Source: Kribbella flavida DSM 17836
GTDB lineage: Bacteria; Actinomycetota; Actinomycetes; Propionibacteriales; Kribbellaceae
DNA: 64,000 bases
NCBI RefSeq assembly: GCF_000024345.1
Contig: NC_013729.1
Coordinates: forward strand, 868,001 to 932,000
Reading direction: 5' to 3'
Position numbers and translations under genes: made by a program. Position 1 is the first letter of the stretch. Every line of letters starts with the position of its first letter. The notes below the pieces were generated by a model. It was given only the letters and a program-made list of their open reading frames with translations. It had not been told where the DNA came from and did no database searches. This document shows, piece after piece, positions 1-8,476 of the stretch.

Positions 1-386
1 AACACCACCAGCACGAGATCACTGGGCCGGTCGGTCACGACCGCGAGTACGACGAGGACCAGGGTCGTCTGGATCACCGCCAGGACCGTGCCCGGCAGGA
101 CCATGCCGACCAGGATCCCGGCGTCGCCGGCCGAGGTCGACCGCAGTCGCTTGAGGAACAGGTTCTGCCGGCGTGCGGCCAAGGAGGTCACGGCGCCGGC
201 GTACAGCCCGAAGGCAGCGATGGTGAAGACCACCAGGGCGGCGATGAACCCGTGGCCGAGGCTCGCGAAGATCTCGCGGCGCCAGATGAAGAACGCGCTG
301 GCTGCCACCGGCATGAAGAAGCTGGTGATCAGCACCGATCGGTTGCGGAAGGTCTGAGCGAGTTCGCTCAGCGCGATGTCGAACAT
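1..386 (-). CDS. ABC transporter permease (N-terminal part, runs off the window)
   Basis: Reading leftwards from the ATG at 386 gives an open frame to the window edge with no stop, about 128 residues. It starts MFDIALSELAQTFRNRSVL, followed by hydrophobic segments near residues 18-34 and 45-65 and another near 90-115, typical of ABC-2 type exporter permeases. It lies 26 bp downstream of the ATP-binding gene on the same strand, so the two should form one exporter in the plasma membrane. The substrate cannot be told; drugs, lipids or peptides are usual for this class. The C-terminal part is outside the window. Confidence 0.8.
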   Translation of the reverse strand, partial: MFDIALSELAQTFRNRSVLITSFFMPVAASAFFIWRREIFASLGHGFIAALVVFTIAAFGLYAGAVTSLAARRQNLFLKRLRSTSAGDAGILVGMVLPGTVLAVIQTTLVLVVLAVVTDRPSDLVLVV

Positions 387-412
387 GTCGATCCTTGTCT
401 GCGAGAAGCTGG

Positions 413-1297
413 TCAGCCGCGCTCGATCGACCGGAAGATGTCGTCGAGCCGGGTCGGGCCGGCTTCCAGTTCGGTCAGCGGCGCCGAGGAGCTGTGGGCC
501 CAGTTGAGCAGGGTGCGAAGGTCCTGCTCGAGGTCGAAGGTCTCGACGCGGTAGCCGCCGTGGTCGTGCCTGGTCACCTGCAACGGTGGGGCCGGCGCGT
601 CGTCGGGGAGCCGGAAGTGGATCACGGCCGGCAGGGTGTTGGTGAGCTCGGCAACGGTTCCCTCGCGGTGGAACTCGCCCTTGTGCATGAGGCCGATCCG
701 GTCGGCCCGCTGCTGGGCCTCCTCGAGGTAGTGCGTGGTGAGTACGACGGTCGAGCCGTCCTCACGCAGGCGGTCGACGGCGTCCCAGAGCGCGTCGCGG
801 GACTGGATGTCCAGCCCGGTCGTGGGCTCGTCGAGGAAAATGAGCTCCGGGGCGCCGTACACGGCGGTGGCGAAGTCCAGTCGCCGCTTCTCGCCGCCCG
901 ACAGCTGGGAGACCCGGGTCGTCGCCTTGTGCTGCAGTTCGGCGACCGTCAGCACCCGCTCGACGTTGTCGGTACGCCGGGACAACCGGCCGATCAGGTG
1001 CACCGTCTCCCGGACCGTGAGGTCGGGGGAGAAGCCGCTCTCCTGCAGCATGATGCCCATCCGGGGCCGGGTCTGGTTCCGGTTCCGCGGGCTGCGGCCG
1101 AAGACGCGCACCGAGCCCGAGGTCGCCGCGCGATGCCCTTCGATCACCTCCAGCGTGGAGGTCTTGCCCGCTCCGTTGGTGCCGAGCAAGGCGTACAGCT
1201 CGCCCTGGCGGACCTCGAACGAGAGATCGCGTACGGCGTGGAAGTCGCCGTACGCGAGGTTGAGTCCTTCGACTTCGATCACTGCGGTGGAGGACAT
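413..1297 (-). CDS. ABC transporter ATP-binding protein
   Basis: 294 residues, the normal size for a stand-alone ABC-2 ATPase. Visible motifs are Walker A GTNGAGKTS near residue 40, the Q-loop region around MLQESGF, the signature LSGGEKRR near 140, Walker B LIFLDEPTTGLD near 160 and the switch histidine in LTTHYLEEA. It powers the permease encoded just downstream. The adjacent sensor kinase and regulator genes on the same strand suggest that they control this exporter, an arrangement common in Gram-positive bacteria. Substrate unknown. Confidence 0.93.
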   Translation of the reverse strand: MSSTAVIEVEGLNLAYGDFHAVRDLSFEVRQGELYALLGTNGAGKTSTLEVIEGHRAATSGSVRVFGRSPRNRNQTRPRMGIMLQESGFSPDLTVRETVHLIGRLSRRTDNVERVLTVAELQHKATTRVSQLSGGEKRRLDFATAVYGAPELIFLDEPTTGLDIQSRDALWDAVDRLREDGSTVVLTTHYLEEAQQRADRIGLMHKGEFHREGTVAELTNTLPAVIHFRLPDDAPAPPLQVTRHDHGGYRVETFDLEQDLRTLLNWAHSSSAPLTELEAGPTRLDDIFRSIERG

Positions 1298-1405
1298 GTC
1301 TCCATCTCAGCCCACGGACCCGGGTGGCCACAGTGGCGTCGCGTCACCACCTGATGTGAGGTGTGTCAGGCAACGAAGGTGACACCACGTCACTTGCGGG
1401 CGGCC

Positions 1406-2008
1406 CTACAGCCAGTCGTGCTCCCGGGCGTAGCGGGCGGCCTCGTGCCGGCTCTTGGCCTGCGTCTTGCGCATGGCGTTGGACAGGTAGTTCCGGACGG
1501 TGCCTTCGGCAAGGAACAGGCGGGTCGCGATGTCGGCCACCGAGTACCCTTCGCTGGTCAGTCGCAGCGCGTCGAGCTCGCGGTCGGTCAGCGGGTTGTC
1601 GTCGATGACGGCACGCGCGGACACCTCCGGATCGATCCAGCGCTTACCCCCGTGCAGGAGTCCGATCACCGAGGCGATGTGGGCCGGCTCCGCGGACTTG
1701 CTGACGAATCCCTGGATCCCGAGCTTCAGCGCACGCCGCAGTACGCCCGGCTTCGCATGGCGGGTCAGCATCAGCACCACCTGCTGCGGGCGTGCCCGCC
1801 GGATCGCCGCCACGGCGTCCAGTCCGTCGGTGCCCGGCATCTCCAGGTCGATGACGAGTACGTCGGGCCCGTGGCGCAACGTCGCCTGCACCGCGTCCGC
1901 ACCGTCGGTGGCCTCGGCGACGACCTGGATTTGGCCCTCCATCGGCAACAGCTTTGCCAGCGCCTTGCGCAGCAGCGCCTCGTCGTCGGCCAGCACGATC
2001 GTGATCAT
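1406..2008 (-). CDS. NarL/LuxR-family response regulator
   Basis: 200 residues from the ATG at 2008, which overlaps the kinase stop as ATGA. The open frame extends further upstream, but that part is a shadow of the kinase gene. The receiver domain has acidic residues in LADDEA and the phospho-acceptor Asp in VIDLEMPG near residue 53. The C-terminal HTH (about 135-190) has the LuxR pattern LTDRELDAL...EGYSVADIA...GTVRNYLS. The closest familiar type is DesR, the partner of DesK-like kinases. It probably regulates the downstream ABC exporter. Confidence 0.92.
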   Translation of the reverse strand: MITIVLADDEALLRKALAKLLPMEGQIQVVAEATDGADAVQATLRHGPDVLVIDLEMPGTDGLDAVAAIRRARPQQVVLMLTRHAKPGVLRRALKLGIQGFVSKSAEPAHIASVIGLLHGGKRWIDPEVSARAVIDDNPLTDRELDALRLTSEGYSVADIATRLFLAEGTVRNYLSNAMRKTQAKSRHEAARYAREHDWL

Positions 2009-3129
2009 CTCGGCGACCTGCCTTCTGTGCTGACGAACAACACCGCCGTACGAAACTCCTGGCCGTGTTGTTCGACGACGAGAGTGCCGCCGCCGTCCAC
2101 GACGCGCTCTCGCAGCCCGGCCAGGCCGCGGAGCTCGGGAATCCGGTCGTGATCGGCGCCGTCGTTGGTGATCTCCATCCCGGCCGCGCCGAGCTCGATC
2201 CGGACCTGCCCGGCCTGTGCGTGCCGCAGGATGTTGGTCGTGGTCTCGCGAAGCACCTGGCTCAACAGGTCGCTCCACGCCGGATCCGGCTCGCCGTCCC
2301 GTGCGATCACGACCTTGGCGCCGGCCGCTTCGAGCAGGTTCTTCGCGTTCTCGAGCTCGGCCTGGAGATTGAGCCGGCGCTCACCGTACGCGAGCGCCTT
2401 GGTCTGGCCGATCGTGTCGACGACCAGCGCGTGGATCTCGCGGAGCTCCTGCTCGGCCTGGACCGGGTCCGACCGGAGGATCTTCTGGGCCAGCGCCGCC
2501 TTCAGCTTGACCACGTGCAACGTATGCCCCTGGATGTCGTGCAGATCGCCGGCGAACCGGACCCGCTCGCGCATCACCGCCAACTCCGCCTCCCGCTCCC
2601 GGGAGTCCTCCAGGTCCCGCACGACGTCGTAGAAGGTGTGGTTCGGAAACCTCAACCCCACCACGACCGCCGTGAGCGCCGCCGGCACGATGACAAAACC
2701 GATCAGGTCACTGCGAAACTCGTCCGGGGCGAGCCACAGCTTGGCCGACCCCACCACGGCGACGAAGACCACCAGCGCCACCCCTGCGGTGAGGCGGAAC
2801 CGCCGCAGCTCCGGCACGACAAGCGGACCGACGATGAGCAGACCGATGAACGAACCTCCGCTGTCGGCCACCGCCGCCCCGAAGAACCAAACGGCGCCGC
2901 CGATCAGCAGGCACGGCACGGCGACGGTCATCACCTTGCCGTCGGCCCACCGCACGAAGCCCACCACCCCGGCCACCACACCGACGCTCAGCACGATCGC
3001 GTGCCACCAATTCTGAGCTTCCAGCGCGACGTGCAGCACGCCACCAGCGGCGACGATCGGCAGCAGCATGAACAGGTTCAGCCGCCGCAGCCTCACCTTG
3101 GATCCTTGCGCACGGTGCTCGGACGTCAC
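2005..3129 (-). CDS. Sensor histidine kinase, DesK/HisKA_3 type
   Basis: 374 residues from a GTG at 3129 preceded by a purine-rich GAAAGAGAG. A longer frame to 3339 exists, but its first 70 residues are low-complexity and unlike a kinase. Several membrane segments fill the first 165 residues. The dimerisation/phospho-acceptor box DLHDIQGHTLHVVKLK lies near residue 195, with the catalytic ATPase region near 290-370 (N-box LRETTTNILRHAQ; G-box around LRGLAGLRERV). The ATGA overlap with the response regulator shows a two-component pair. The signal is unknown; membrane state is typical for DesK relatives. Confidence 0.92.
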   Translation of the reverse strand: MTSEHRAQGSKVRLRRLNLFMLLPIVAAGGVLHVALEAQNWWHAIVLSVGVVAGVVGFVRWADGKVMTVAVPCLLIGGAVWFFGAAVADSGGSFIGLLIVGPLVVPELRRFRLTAGVALVVFVAVVGSAKLWLAPDEFRSDLIGFVIVPAALTAVVVGLRFPNHTFYDVVRDLEDSREREAELAVMRERVRFAGDLHDIQGHTLHVVKLKAALAQKILRSDPVQAEQELREIHALVVDTIGQTKALAYGERRLNLQAELENAKNLLEAAGAKVVIARDGEPDPAWSDLLSQVLRETTTNILRHAQAGQVRIELGAAGMEITNDGADHDRIPELRGLAGLRERVVDGGGTLVVEQHGQEFRTAVLFVSTEGRSPR

Positions 3130-3573
3130 GGCGTAAGTGCTCTCTTTCCGGCGCGAACGAACCGACCCGGACAGCTCCGGTCCGCCTGCCACGATGCCAG
3201 CACCACCAGGTCCATGGTCACCGCCAGTATGTCGTCGTTGCGCCAGGCAAACTAGTGACATGGTGTCATCTACCGCCTGGCCCGCGTTTGGACGGTACGC
3301 CGAACCACAGCAGCGGCCGATCCGTGCCGCCGGGGCCACGGCCCAGATCGATGCTCAGGCCGGCGAACACGAGAGCGAACAGTTCCAGGGGGTCGGTGAC
3401 GGCCGGAGATAGTCGATGATGTCGCCCGTAGACCGGGTCGATCCCGCCGTACACGTGGGACTCGCAGTACTTGACTGCGCAGGGCTTGACACTGCCTCTG
3501 GGCTCACGCTCGGGGTCGATCTCGGGATGTCAGAACTGACGAGGCCTACATGCATGTGTAAGCCGAGACGAAG
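3130..3573. other. Intergenic region with no convincing gene
   Basis: Both strands hold only short frames with arginine/proline/serine-rich shadow composition. A minus-strand stretch at 3266-3454 reads somewhat protein-like near its middle (GLSIDLGRGPGG), but has no start context or recognisable family. The part next to 3129 should hold the promoter of the kinase operon; I could not pick a clear -35/-10 pair. Confidence 0.4.
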
Positions 3574-4131
3574 TCAGACCGGCGAGAACTCGTCGGCCGT
3601 CGTCTCCCTGATTTCCACTGATCCAACCTGCAGTTCGAACTCTCCCCGCAGTGACCGGCCGCGGGCGGACAGGATGATGCCTGTCTCAAGATCGCGAGTG
3701 ATTGCGGTGGACCTCCCACCTTCGGTACTGAGCGTGAGTCCGGTCGTGGGTCGATCAAGGTACGGTCCAGTTGGAACGGATGCAGACTCGCTGCGAGCGT
3801 CGTACCAGGCGCGGAAGGCGTCGAGACTCGCGAGAGCCCGTGCCTCGGCGCCAGTGTCACGAGGTACGAGAGTGGGTTCGTCGTCGTGGCGGACAATCCT
3901 GACCTGGCCATCGGTGTCAGTGAACGCGGATAGCAGAGCGGTCTCCAACCAGATCAGCCGGTCCGCGGCGTCCCGGACGCACACGCTGCTCGCTCCGACC
4001 AGGAGTCGTAGCCTTCGAGGGGCATGCATCAACTCGCCGACGCCAGCCACGTCGGCGATCAACGTCTTGCGGGGCTCGACGGTCTCGGGTGAGGGGACCG
4101 TCGAACCCATGCTCCAGTCAAAAGTGCTCAT
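3574..4131 (-). CDS. Hypothetical protein, 185 aa
   Basis: Uninterrupted frame MSTFDWSMGSTVPSPETVEP... to ...IRETTADEFSPV with balanced, soluble composition and no membrane segment, signal peptide or recognised catalytic motif. The sequence alternates hydrophobic and charged residues like an alpha/beta domain, and the C-terminal half (ATGIILSARGRSLRGEFELQVGSVE-like beta pattern) looks like a beta-sandwich. It lies alone on the minus strand near the island edge. I do not recognise the family. Confidence 0.6.
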   Translation of the reverse strand: MSTFDWSMGSTVPSPETVEPRKTLIADVAGVGELMHAPRRLRLLVGASSVCVRDAADRLIWLETALLSAFTDTDGQVRIVRHDDEPTLVPRDTGAEARALASLDAFRAWYDARSESASVPTGPYLDRPTTGLTLSTEGGRSTAITRDLETGIILSARGRSLRGEFELQVGSVEIRETTADEFSPV

Positions 4132-4151
4132 TCATTACCCGATACACAGTC

Positions 4152-4631
4152 TCACCCCGGCAGAGTAGCCGGTCCTGGTGGTCTGGACGCCGTCCGGCCA
4201 AGCGTTTCCGCCGAGCAGACGTAACTCGTACGGTCGTGATAGGTGCCGTAGTAGTCGAGTTTCTGAAGCTTGATGCACACCTTCTGCACCTCGAAGGCGC
4301 CGAAGCATTCTTGGCGCCCGTCGAAACCGATACCGCCGGTGATCGAATGCGGCTTGTAGGTAGCCCTTACAAGACCAGGGCAACTCCTCGGCGCCATCGG
4401 TCTTGTTGTTGCCATCGACGGGCTGTGTTCTCTGCCCGGACATGCCCCACTCGGGTCGCGGCTTCTCCTGCGAGCGGTCATGGAGACACATGCCGTGGTT
4501 GAGTCCGTCGGCCAGATTGAGGAGTGCCCTGCTACACGCTGTAGGAAGCAAGTCAGCGGCTTATCATAAGCTTTCCACTTGGTGTCGAGTCCGGCTCGGT
4601 CGTCCCGCTGAGTCTGGTGCTGGACTCCCAC
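4152..4631 (-). pseudogene. Decayed small secreted protein (probable frameshift)
   Basis: The C-terminal half on the minus strand (SITGGIGFDGRQECFGAF, VQKVCIKLQKLDYYGTYH, then SYVC) has the paired-cysteine, aromatic pattern of small actinobacterial secreted proteins. The N-terminal half of this frame is arginine/serine-rich nonsense, and a second minus frame (4135-4551) carries the more plausible upstream piece (NNKTDGAEELPWSCKGY). This suggests a frameshift near 4370. No intact signal peptide can be read. The family is not identified. Confidence 0.35.
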
Positions 4632-5064
4632 CTGCAGACAGCCGAAGCTTATCCAGGAATGCGTATGGGACCGATCACTTTGCCATCGACCCAGATCCGC
4701 GGCGCGTGCCGGCGTTGTGAGAAGCGATCTTCACGCTGCCGATGAGGGGCCGTCTGTGCTCGTCGGCGTCGCGCTTGTCGAACTTGACGACGTTGCTCTC
4801 CGGATCGGCTTCGGCGAGCTTCTCGGCGTCAGGCCCAGCCGGGATGACTCTGTGAGATCGCGTCGACGCTTCGGGATGGGTCAACGCCGGCGTGCACGCG
4901 CGCTCTGACGGTCCCCGCTCGGCAGCGCGTCGATCCCGCCGCTTGCGACCATTTGCTTTGGCGGTGAGGCCGATCCTGGGCACTGTTGCGTCACGAACCG
5001 TGTCATGCCGCGAGTCCGAGCGGTGGCAGCAGGCTCGTTGGAATCGCCCTCTGACCTGCGGTTT
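4632..5064. other. Left-flank sequence with no convincing gene
   Basis: A minus-strand reading through 4675-4900 contains a protein-like stretch (DAEKLAEADPESNVVKFDK) but its upstream part is low-complexity and then runs into the tRNA remnant. It may be a scrap of an older gene. This interval is the chromosomal side of the island boundary. Confidence 0.35.
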
Positions 5065-5102
5065 TGGTAGGCCCCGTGGGACTCGAACCCAAAACCCGCG
5101 GA
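5065..5102. repeat. Left attachment repeat: 3' end remnant of tRNA-Lys
   Basis: 38 bp that match 51814-51851 at 37 of 38 positions; the only difference is at 5092 (a against c at 51841). The block covers the T arm, the 3' acceptor strand and the discriminator base of tRNA-Lys read on the minus strand, and stops at the anticodon stem. It is what an integrase targeting the tRNA 3' end leaves at the far end of an element. The minus-strand reading through it (VRVPRGLP) is a usual tRNA read-through artefact, not a gene. Confidence 0.9.
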
Positions 5103-5181
5103 AACTGACAAGAATACGCTCATCGTTTGTCATCAATTGCCAAATCTACCCGTGACCTGGGGATTCGCCGCGCCGGCCTTC

Positions 5182-5450
5182 TCATCGGTAACCATCCTCA
5201 GCCAGCATCTTTCGTTCATTCTGCTGAGTAAAGGCGAACAACTCAGGACTGTCGGGACCAATCGCTTGCCTGCGAACGTATTCTCCGATCGCGGGACCAC
5301 AGCCGCAAGCGAAGCAGGGTGCGGCGATGGCGTCCGTAGGGCAACAGGTTCGAAGCGCGAACAGTGTCAACTGCCAGAACCTCGCCAACCCTGTCCGTGA
5401 TCGAGGCTTCATCTCTCAGAATGTGCTCGCGCAACTCCGGAATCTGGTCG
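5182..5450 (-). pseudogene. Remnant of an unidentified gene (frameshifted)
   Basis: Two overlapping minus-strand frames complement each other. The upstream one reads LREHILRDEASITDRVGEVLAVD and then an arginine-rich nonsense tail; the downstream one ends with a plausible C-terminus (AIGEYVRRQAIGPDSPEL, then FAFTQQNERKMLAEDGYR). Joined by one frameshift near 5300 they would make a protein tail of about 85 residues. The family is not recognised. It lies just inside the island edge. Confidence 0.35.
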
Positions 5451-5544
5451 ACGGGCTCACACTCTTCCGACCATCCGATCCGAACGAGCCCTCCCCTTTT
5501 AGGTATCGCGCAAGAGATGGTCGTTCAGGATTTCATCAGTTCGG

Positions 5545-6262
5545 CTAACTGGTTGCCGGTTCGACGCTAGGCTCGGCCGTTGAGAGTGAACTCGACAGTG
5601 GTCCGGACTTGAACCTCTCTGAGAAACGTCGGTCCTTCGGCCGCCACAGGTACATCCCGAAACAGAGCGATTGGGCCGCTACCCCCTGGATCTCTTTCCG
5701 CTTCGACTCTCCCGGCCTCATGGACCGCGCATACGTCGCTCCGAATTCTCCAAGTGTCGCGGTGGCATCGAAGATGGCGTCATCGTTCGTGCCGTTATAG
5801 ACCCAGCCAGCGAAACCCAAGAATGTTGTCGCCGCTAGTCCAGAGCGCGCCGACATCGACAGTCGCCTTCTGAGCTTCGGCGGCATCCTGCTTCAGAATC
5901 TCGTCTGCATGCTGAACCCGTTCACGCCGTAACTGCTCGTTCATCGCGTTCGGCCTTTTGGTCAGCAAGCTCTTCCTGCCTGAATTCCGCCTCAGTTCGA
6001 CGATGTCGCTCCTCACTCTGGAACGCTGCAACGGCAAACAAGACCGCGCGATCGTGCCGAGTCCGCCAACCCAGGTACCAGTTGCTTCGATTGCACCCAA
6101 CCTGGGCTCACATCTTGTGCGAAGACAGCCGGTAAGACTGCCAAACAGCCATCCGAGACCGAGGCCGGCAGCTAAGCCAAGCAACATCCAACCGGCCGTT
6201 CTCAGGCGGCGGGCTGAAGAGGCCCTGGGGCTCCGCCCCCGCCGAGTCTTCTCACGTTGCAT
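5545..6262 (-). pseudogene. Decayed membrane-anchored hypothetical protein
   Basis: The upstream frame starts near 6262 and holds a membrane segment (GWMLLGLAAGLGLGWLFGSL) and a plausible following stretch (EATGTWVGGLGT). The protein then continues in another frame (VLFAVAAFQSEERHRRTEAE, a second hydrophobic segment and coiled coil), returns to the first (DEILKQDAAEAQKATVDVGA) and ends in the 5545-5886 frame (YNGTNDDAIFDATATLGEFG ... KRKEIQG). At least three frameshifts and a stop break it. The intact form would have two membrane helices, a coiled coil and a C-terminal beta domain. Function unknown. Confidence 0.55.
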
Positions 6263-6355
6263 CCGAGCCCTCCAGAGGGGAGTTGGACGACGCCTGCTTC
6301 ACGCCTGCCCCGCGTTGCGTGGGGGTCAGCACGCCCTATTCTGGCGAGATCGTTC

Positions 6356-6565
6356 TCATGAGCCGGAAGTGGGCCAAGGCATCCGGCTCGCTAGCAGATT
6401 CGCAACTCGCCGATCAGCCTCCGGGACGAGCGTGCTGGAGACGCGAAGGGTGGTTGCGCCGCCGCCTCCGTGACCGAGGCGGCCAACGACTGTGCGGATA
6501 TCGACGCACGCGGCGATGAGTTCCGTGGCGGAGTAGCGGCGGAGAGAGTGCAGATAGATGGACAT
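6356..6565 (-). pseudogene. C-terminal fragment of a tyrosine recombinase
   Basis: About 69 residues match the end of the phage-integrase catalytic domain: HSLRRYSATELIAA followed by VDIRTVVGRLGHGGGGATTL and EADRRVA. The usual pattern is HxLRH, then the HxxxTT/GH box, then a Tyr nucleophile. Here the second histidine is Arg and the expected Tyr in RVYxxW is Ser (RVSSTL). There is no N-terminal part upstream. It is a dead fragment of an integrase different from the one at 50112, implying an older element. Confidence 0.75.
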
Positions 6566-6919
6566 CGGAAGACAATCGCCTCCACGACGCATTCTGCTGA
6601 GAACTCGGTCCCCATCATGCACGTGATGGACGCCCATCGAGCGGCTCCAGATAACGTCGGTCTCCTGGACGCAATAGTGCGTTGGGTGCAGTTGGCCGCC
6701 CCGGCTCGCACGCTGAAGGCCTGGCTGCGCCACCTTGCCCTCGACGGGCGACTCGCCAAGCCGAACAAGCGCTGCCGACCCCAGCCCGCTCGCCACCCAC
6801 GCCCACCGCAAGATCCTGAAATCCCGCCCGGCTCGCAATGAGCAGGCGACCTGGCACCGCCCACCAAGGTCAAGTCCCAGGAGGTGGTGTACGACGTTTG
6901 GTCCTTCGTCGTTGTCTGG
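6566..6919. other. Spacer between integrase fragment and IS256 remnant
   Basis: About 350 bp without a credible frame on either strand. It should contain the outer end of the IS256-family element near 6850-6920, but I could not match a terminal inverted repeat to the other end near 9480-9540. Confidence 0.35.
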
Positions 6920-7166
6920 TTAGGCGCTGATCGCGCTGGTGGTGGGTGTGTCGTGGTCGGGGTTGGTGATGAGGGTGAGTCGGCTGCGGTGGAGTGCGTC
7001 GAGGCCGAGGTAGCGGCGGCCGTCGGCCCATTCGTCGTGTTGTTCGGCCAGGACGGCTCCGACGAGGCGGATGATGGCGGGTCGGTCGGGGAAGATGCCG
7101 ACCACGTCGGTGCGGCGGCGGATTTCGCGGTTGAGCCTTTCGTTGGGGTTGACGCCCCTATGGATG

Positions 7167-8254
7167 TCAAGTGGTGCTGGAGTTGATGATGTGGCGGTGG
7201 ACTTCGCGCGCGATGTAGCGCTTGAGGCAGCGGATGACTTCGCGGCGTAGTCTTGCCCTGGCTGGTTCGTTTGTGCAGGTAGTCCTGGGTGCGTGTGTCC
7301 CAGCGGAGTCGGCTGAGGGTGATGCGGTAGAGGGCTGCGTTGGCTTGCCGGTCGCCGCCGCGGTTCAGTCGTCGTCGGCTCGTCTTGCCGGATGAGGAGT
7401 CCAAGGGGCTGACGCCGCAGAGAGGGCGGCGAAGGACGCTTCGCTTGTGAGCCTGTCGGGTTGTCGCCTGCGGTGATGAGGAGGATCGCGGCGCTGTCGG
7501 GGCCGATGCCGGGCTGTCGAGGGAGCGTGGGTGCGGCGCGTTCGACTGCTGGCGTGATGCGTTTGGTGAGTTCGTCGATCTCAGCGGTGAGGTAGCGGAT
7601 CCGGTCGGCCAGGAGCCTGAGGGTACAGATGGGTGGCCTGCGTCGTGTCGGTGGTGCCGGTTGCCGTTGGTTCCAGGGCAGCGCATGCGGTGATCAGGCG
7701 TGGTGTCGACAGCGCGGTGAGCTGCTCGCGCAGGCATGGATCAGCCGAGACCAGCAGCGCCTTGAGTTGGTTGATCGACTGAGTCCGCGCTTTGATCGCG
7801 GAGTCTTTGGCGACCTTGAAGACTCGCAGCATCTCCACCGGCCCATCTGCGGTCTTCGGGATGGCGGTCGCCTCGCCGGCCAGCACGGCTCGCGCGGCGT
7901 TCTCCGCATCGATTACGTCGGTCTTGCCGCGGCGTCGCCGCACTGCACGGTCCGGCCGGTTGACCTCCAAGACTGTGAATCCCTCGCCTTGCAGAGACCG
8001 GGCCAGCGCCGCCCCGTAGGAGCCGGTGCCCTCAACTCCCGCTCGGCGGACCTCACCATGCGAGCGCCCCCAGGCGATGAGCCGCAGGTAACCCGATCTC
8101 GTGGTCGGGAACGAGGCGTGCGCCACACGCCACCTGTCAGGGTCAGCACAGCCGCAACGTGCACGTCTTTGTGTGTGTCGACACCCAGGACGATGTCTTC
8201 ATTGCCTTGTGTGTAGTGCTGGTCGTCGGCCTCGGCCATGCTGGCGATGGTCAT
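7167..8254 (-). pseudogene. IS110-family transposase (DEDD), frameshifted
   Basis: The N-terminus in the 7913-8254 frame reads EDIVLGVDTHKDVHVAAV, containing the first catalytic Asp. A frameshift near 8120 moves to the 7581-8126 frame (VEGTGSYGAALARSL; RRGKTDVIDAENAARAVL with the D..D pair). A second shift near 7640 leads to the C-terminal Tnp_20 part ([17 protein letters not shown]) and a third to [20 protein letters not shown] near the end. The family is normally about 400 residues, and the joined pieces add up to about that. The enzyme is therefore inactive as it stands. Confidence 0.8.
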
Positions 8255-8476
8255 CTGGCTCCTTGAACGGCGTCGTTGATGGCCGTCGTCGGACCGGCGT
8301 GACGGTCAGAACTGTGACGGTGCCTTGTAGCCGCAAGGCCCCTATCGGGACACGTCTGCCGGTCCGACGGCAGCAAGCACCCGCCCGGAACGAGGACCGG
8401 CAATCAACCCAGAGGCAACAACGCCAGTTAGACCACGGGCCAGGAACCTCGTCCGGACGGCACGACGAAGATCCTT
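8255..8476 (-). ncRNA. Candidate IS110 bridge-RNA region
   Basis: This 222-bp stretch between the IS110 transposase start and the element end has no reading frame. IS110 elements such as IS621 carry the bridge RNA gene in exactly this kind of long non-coding end, so this is the place to look. The call rests on family knowledge and position only; I have not folded the RNA or identified its binding loops. The transposase is broken, so any RNA would be a relic. Confidence 0.35.

Larger units (their letters stand above)
7151..8476 (-). mobile_element. IS110-family insertion sequence inside the IS256 transposase
   Basis: Removing about 1326 bp here rejoins the IS256 protein cleanly, which sets both boundaries to within a few bases. 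The inside encodes an IS110-type DEDD transposase on the minus strand (7167-8254) and has a long non-coding end upstream of it (8255-8476), as is usual for this family. No inverted repeats or obvious target duplication are seen at the ends, also as expected for IS110. A short ATAGGGGC word occurs in the same orientation near 7155 and near 8340. Confidence 0.75.

Noticed and set aside
395-1382. Long plus-strand frames over the ABC ATPase gene
   Set aside because: Antisense to a gene with complete Walker and signature motifs; composition is shadow-like.
4675-5136. 153-residue minus-strand frame beginning MMTNDERILVSF
   Set aside because: Its middle reads GFWVRVPRGLP, the typical translation of a tRNA 3' end; the frame crosses the attachment repeat. 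Only a short part near 4700-4900 could be an old gene scrap.
6884-7186. Plus-strand frame rich in Val, Gly and Asp
   Set aside because: It is the antisense of the IS256 transposase C-terminus, which has recognisable motifs.
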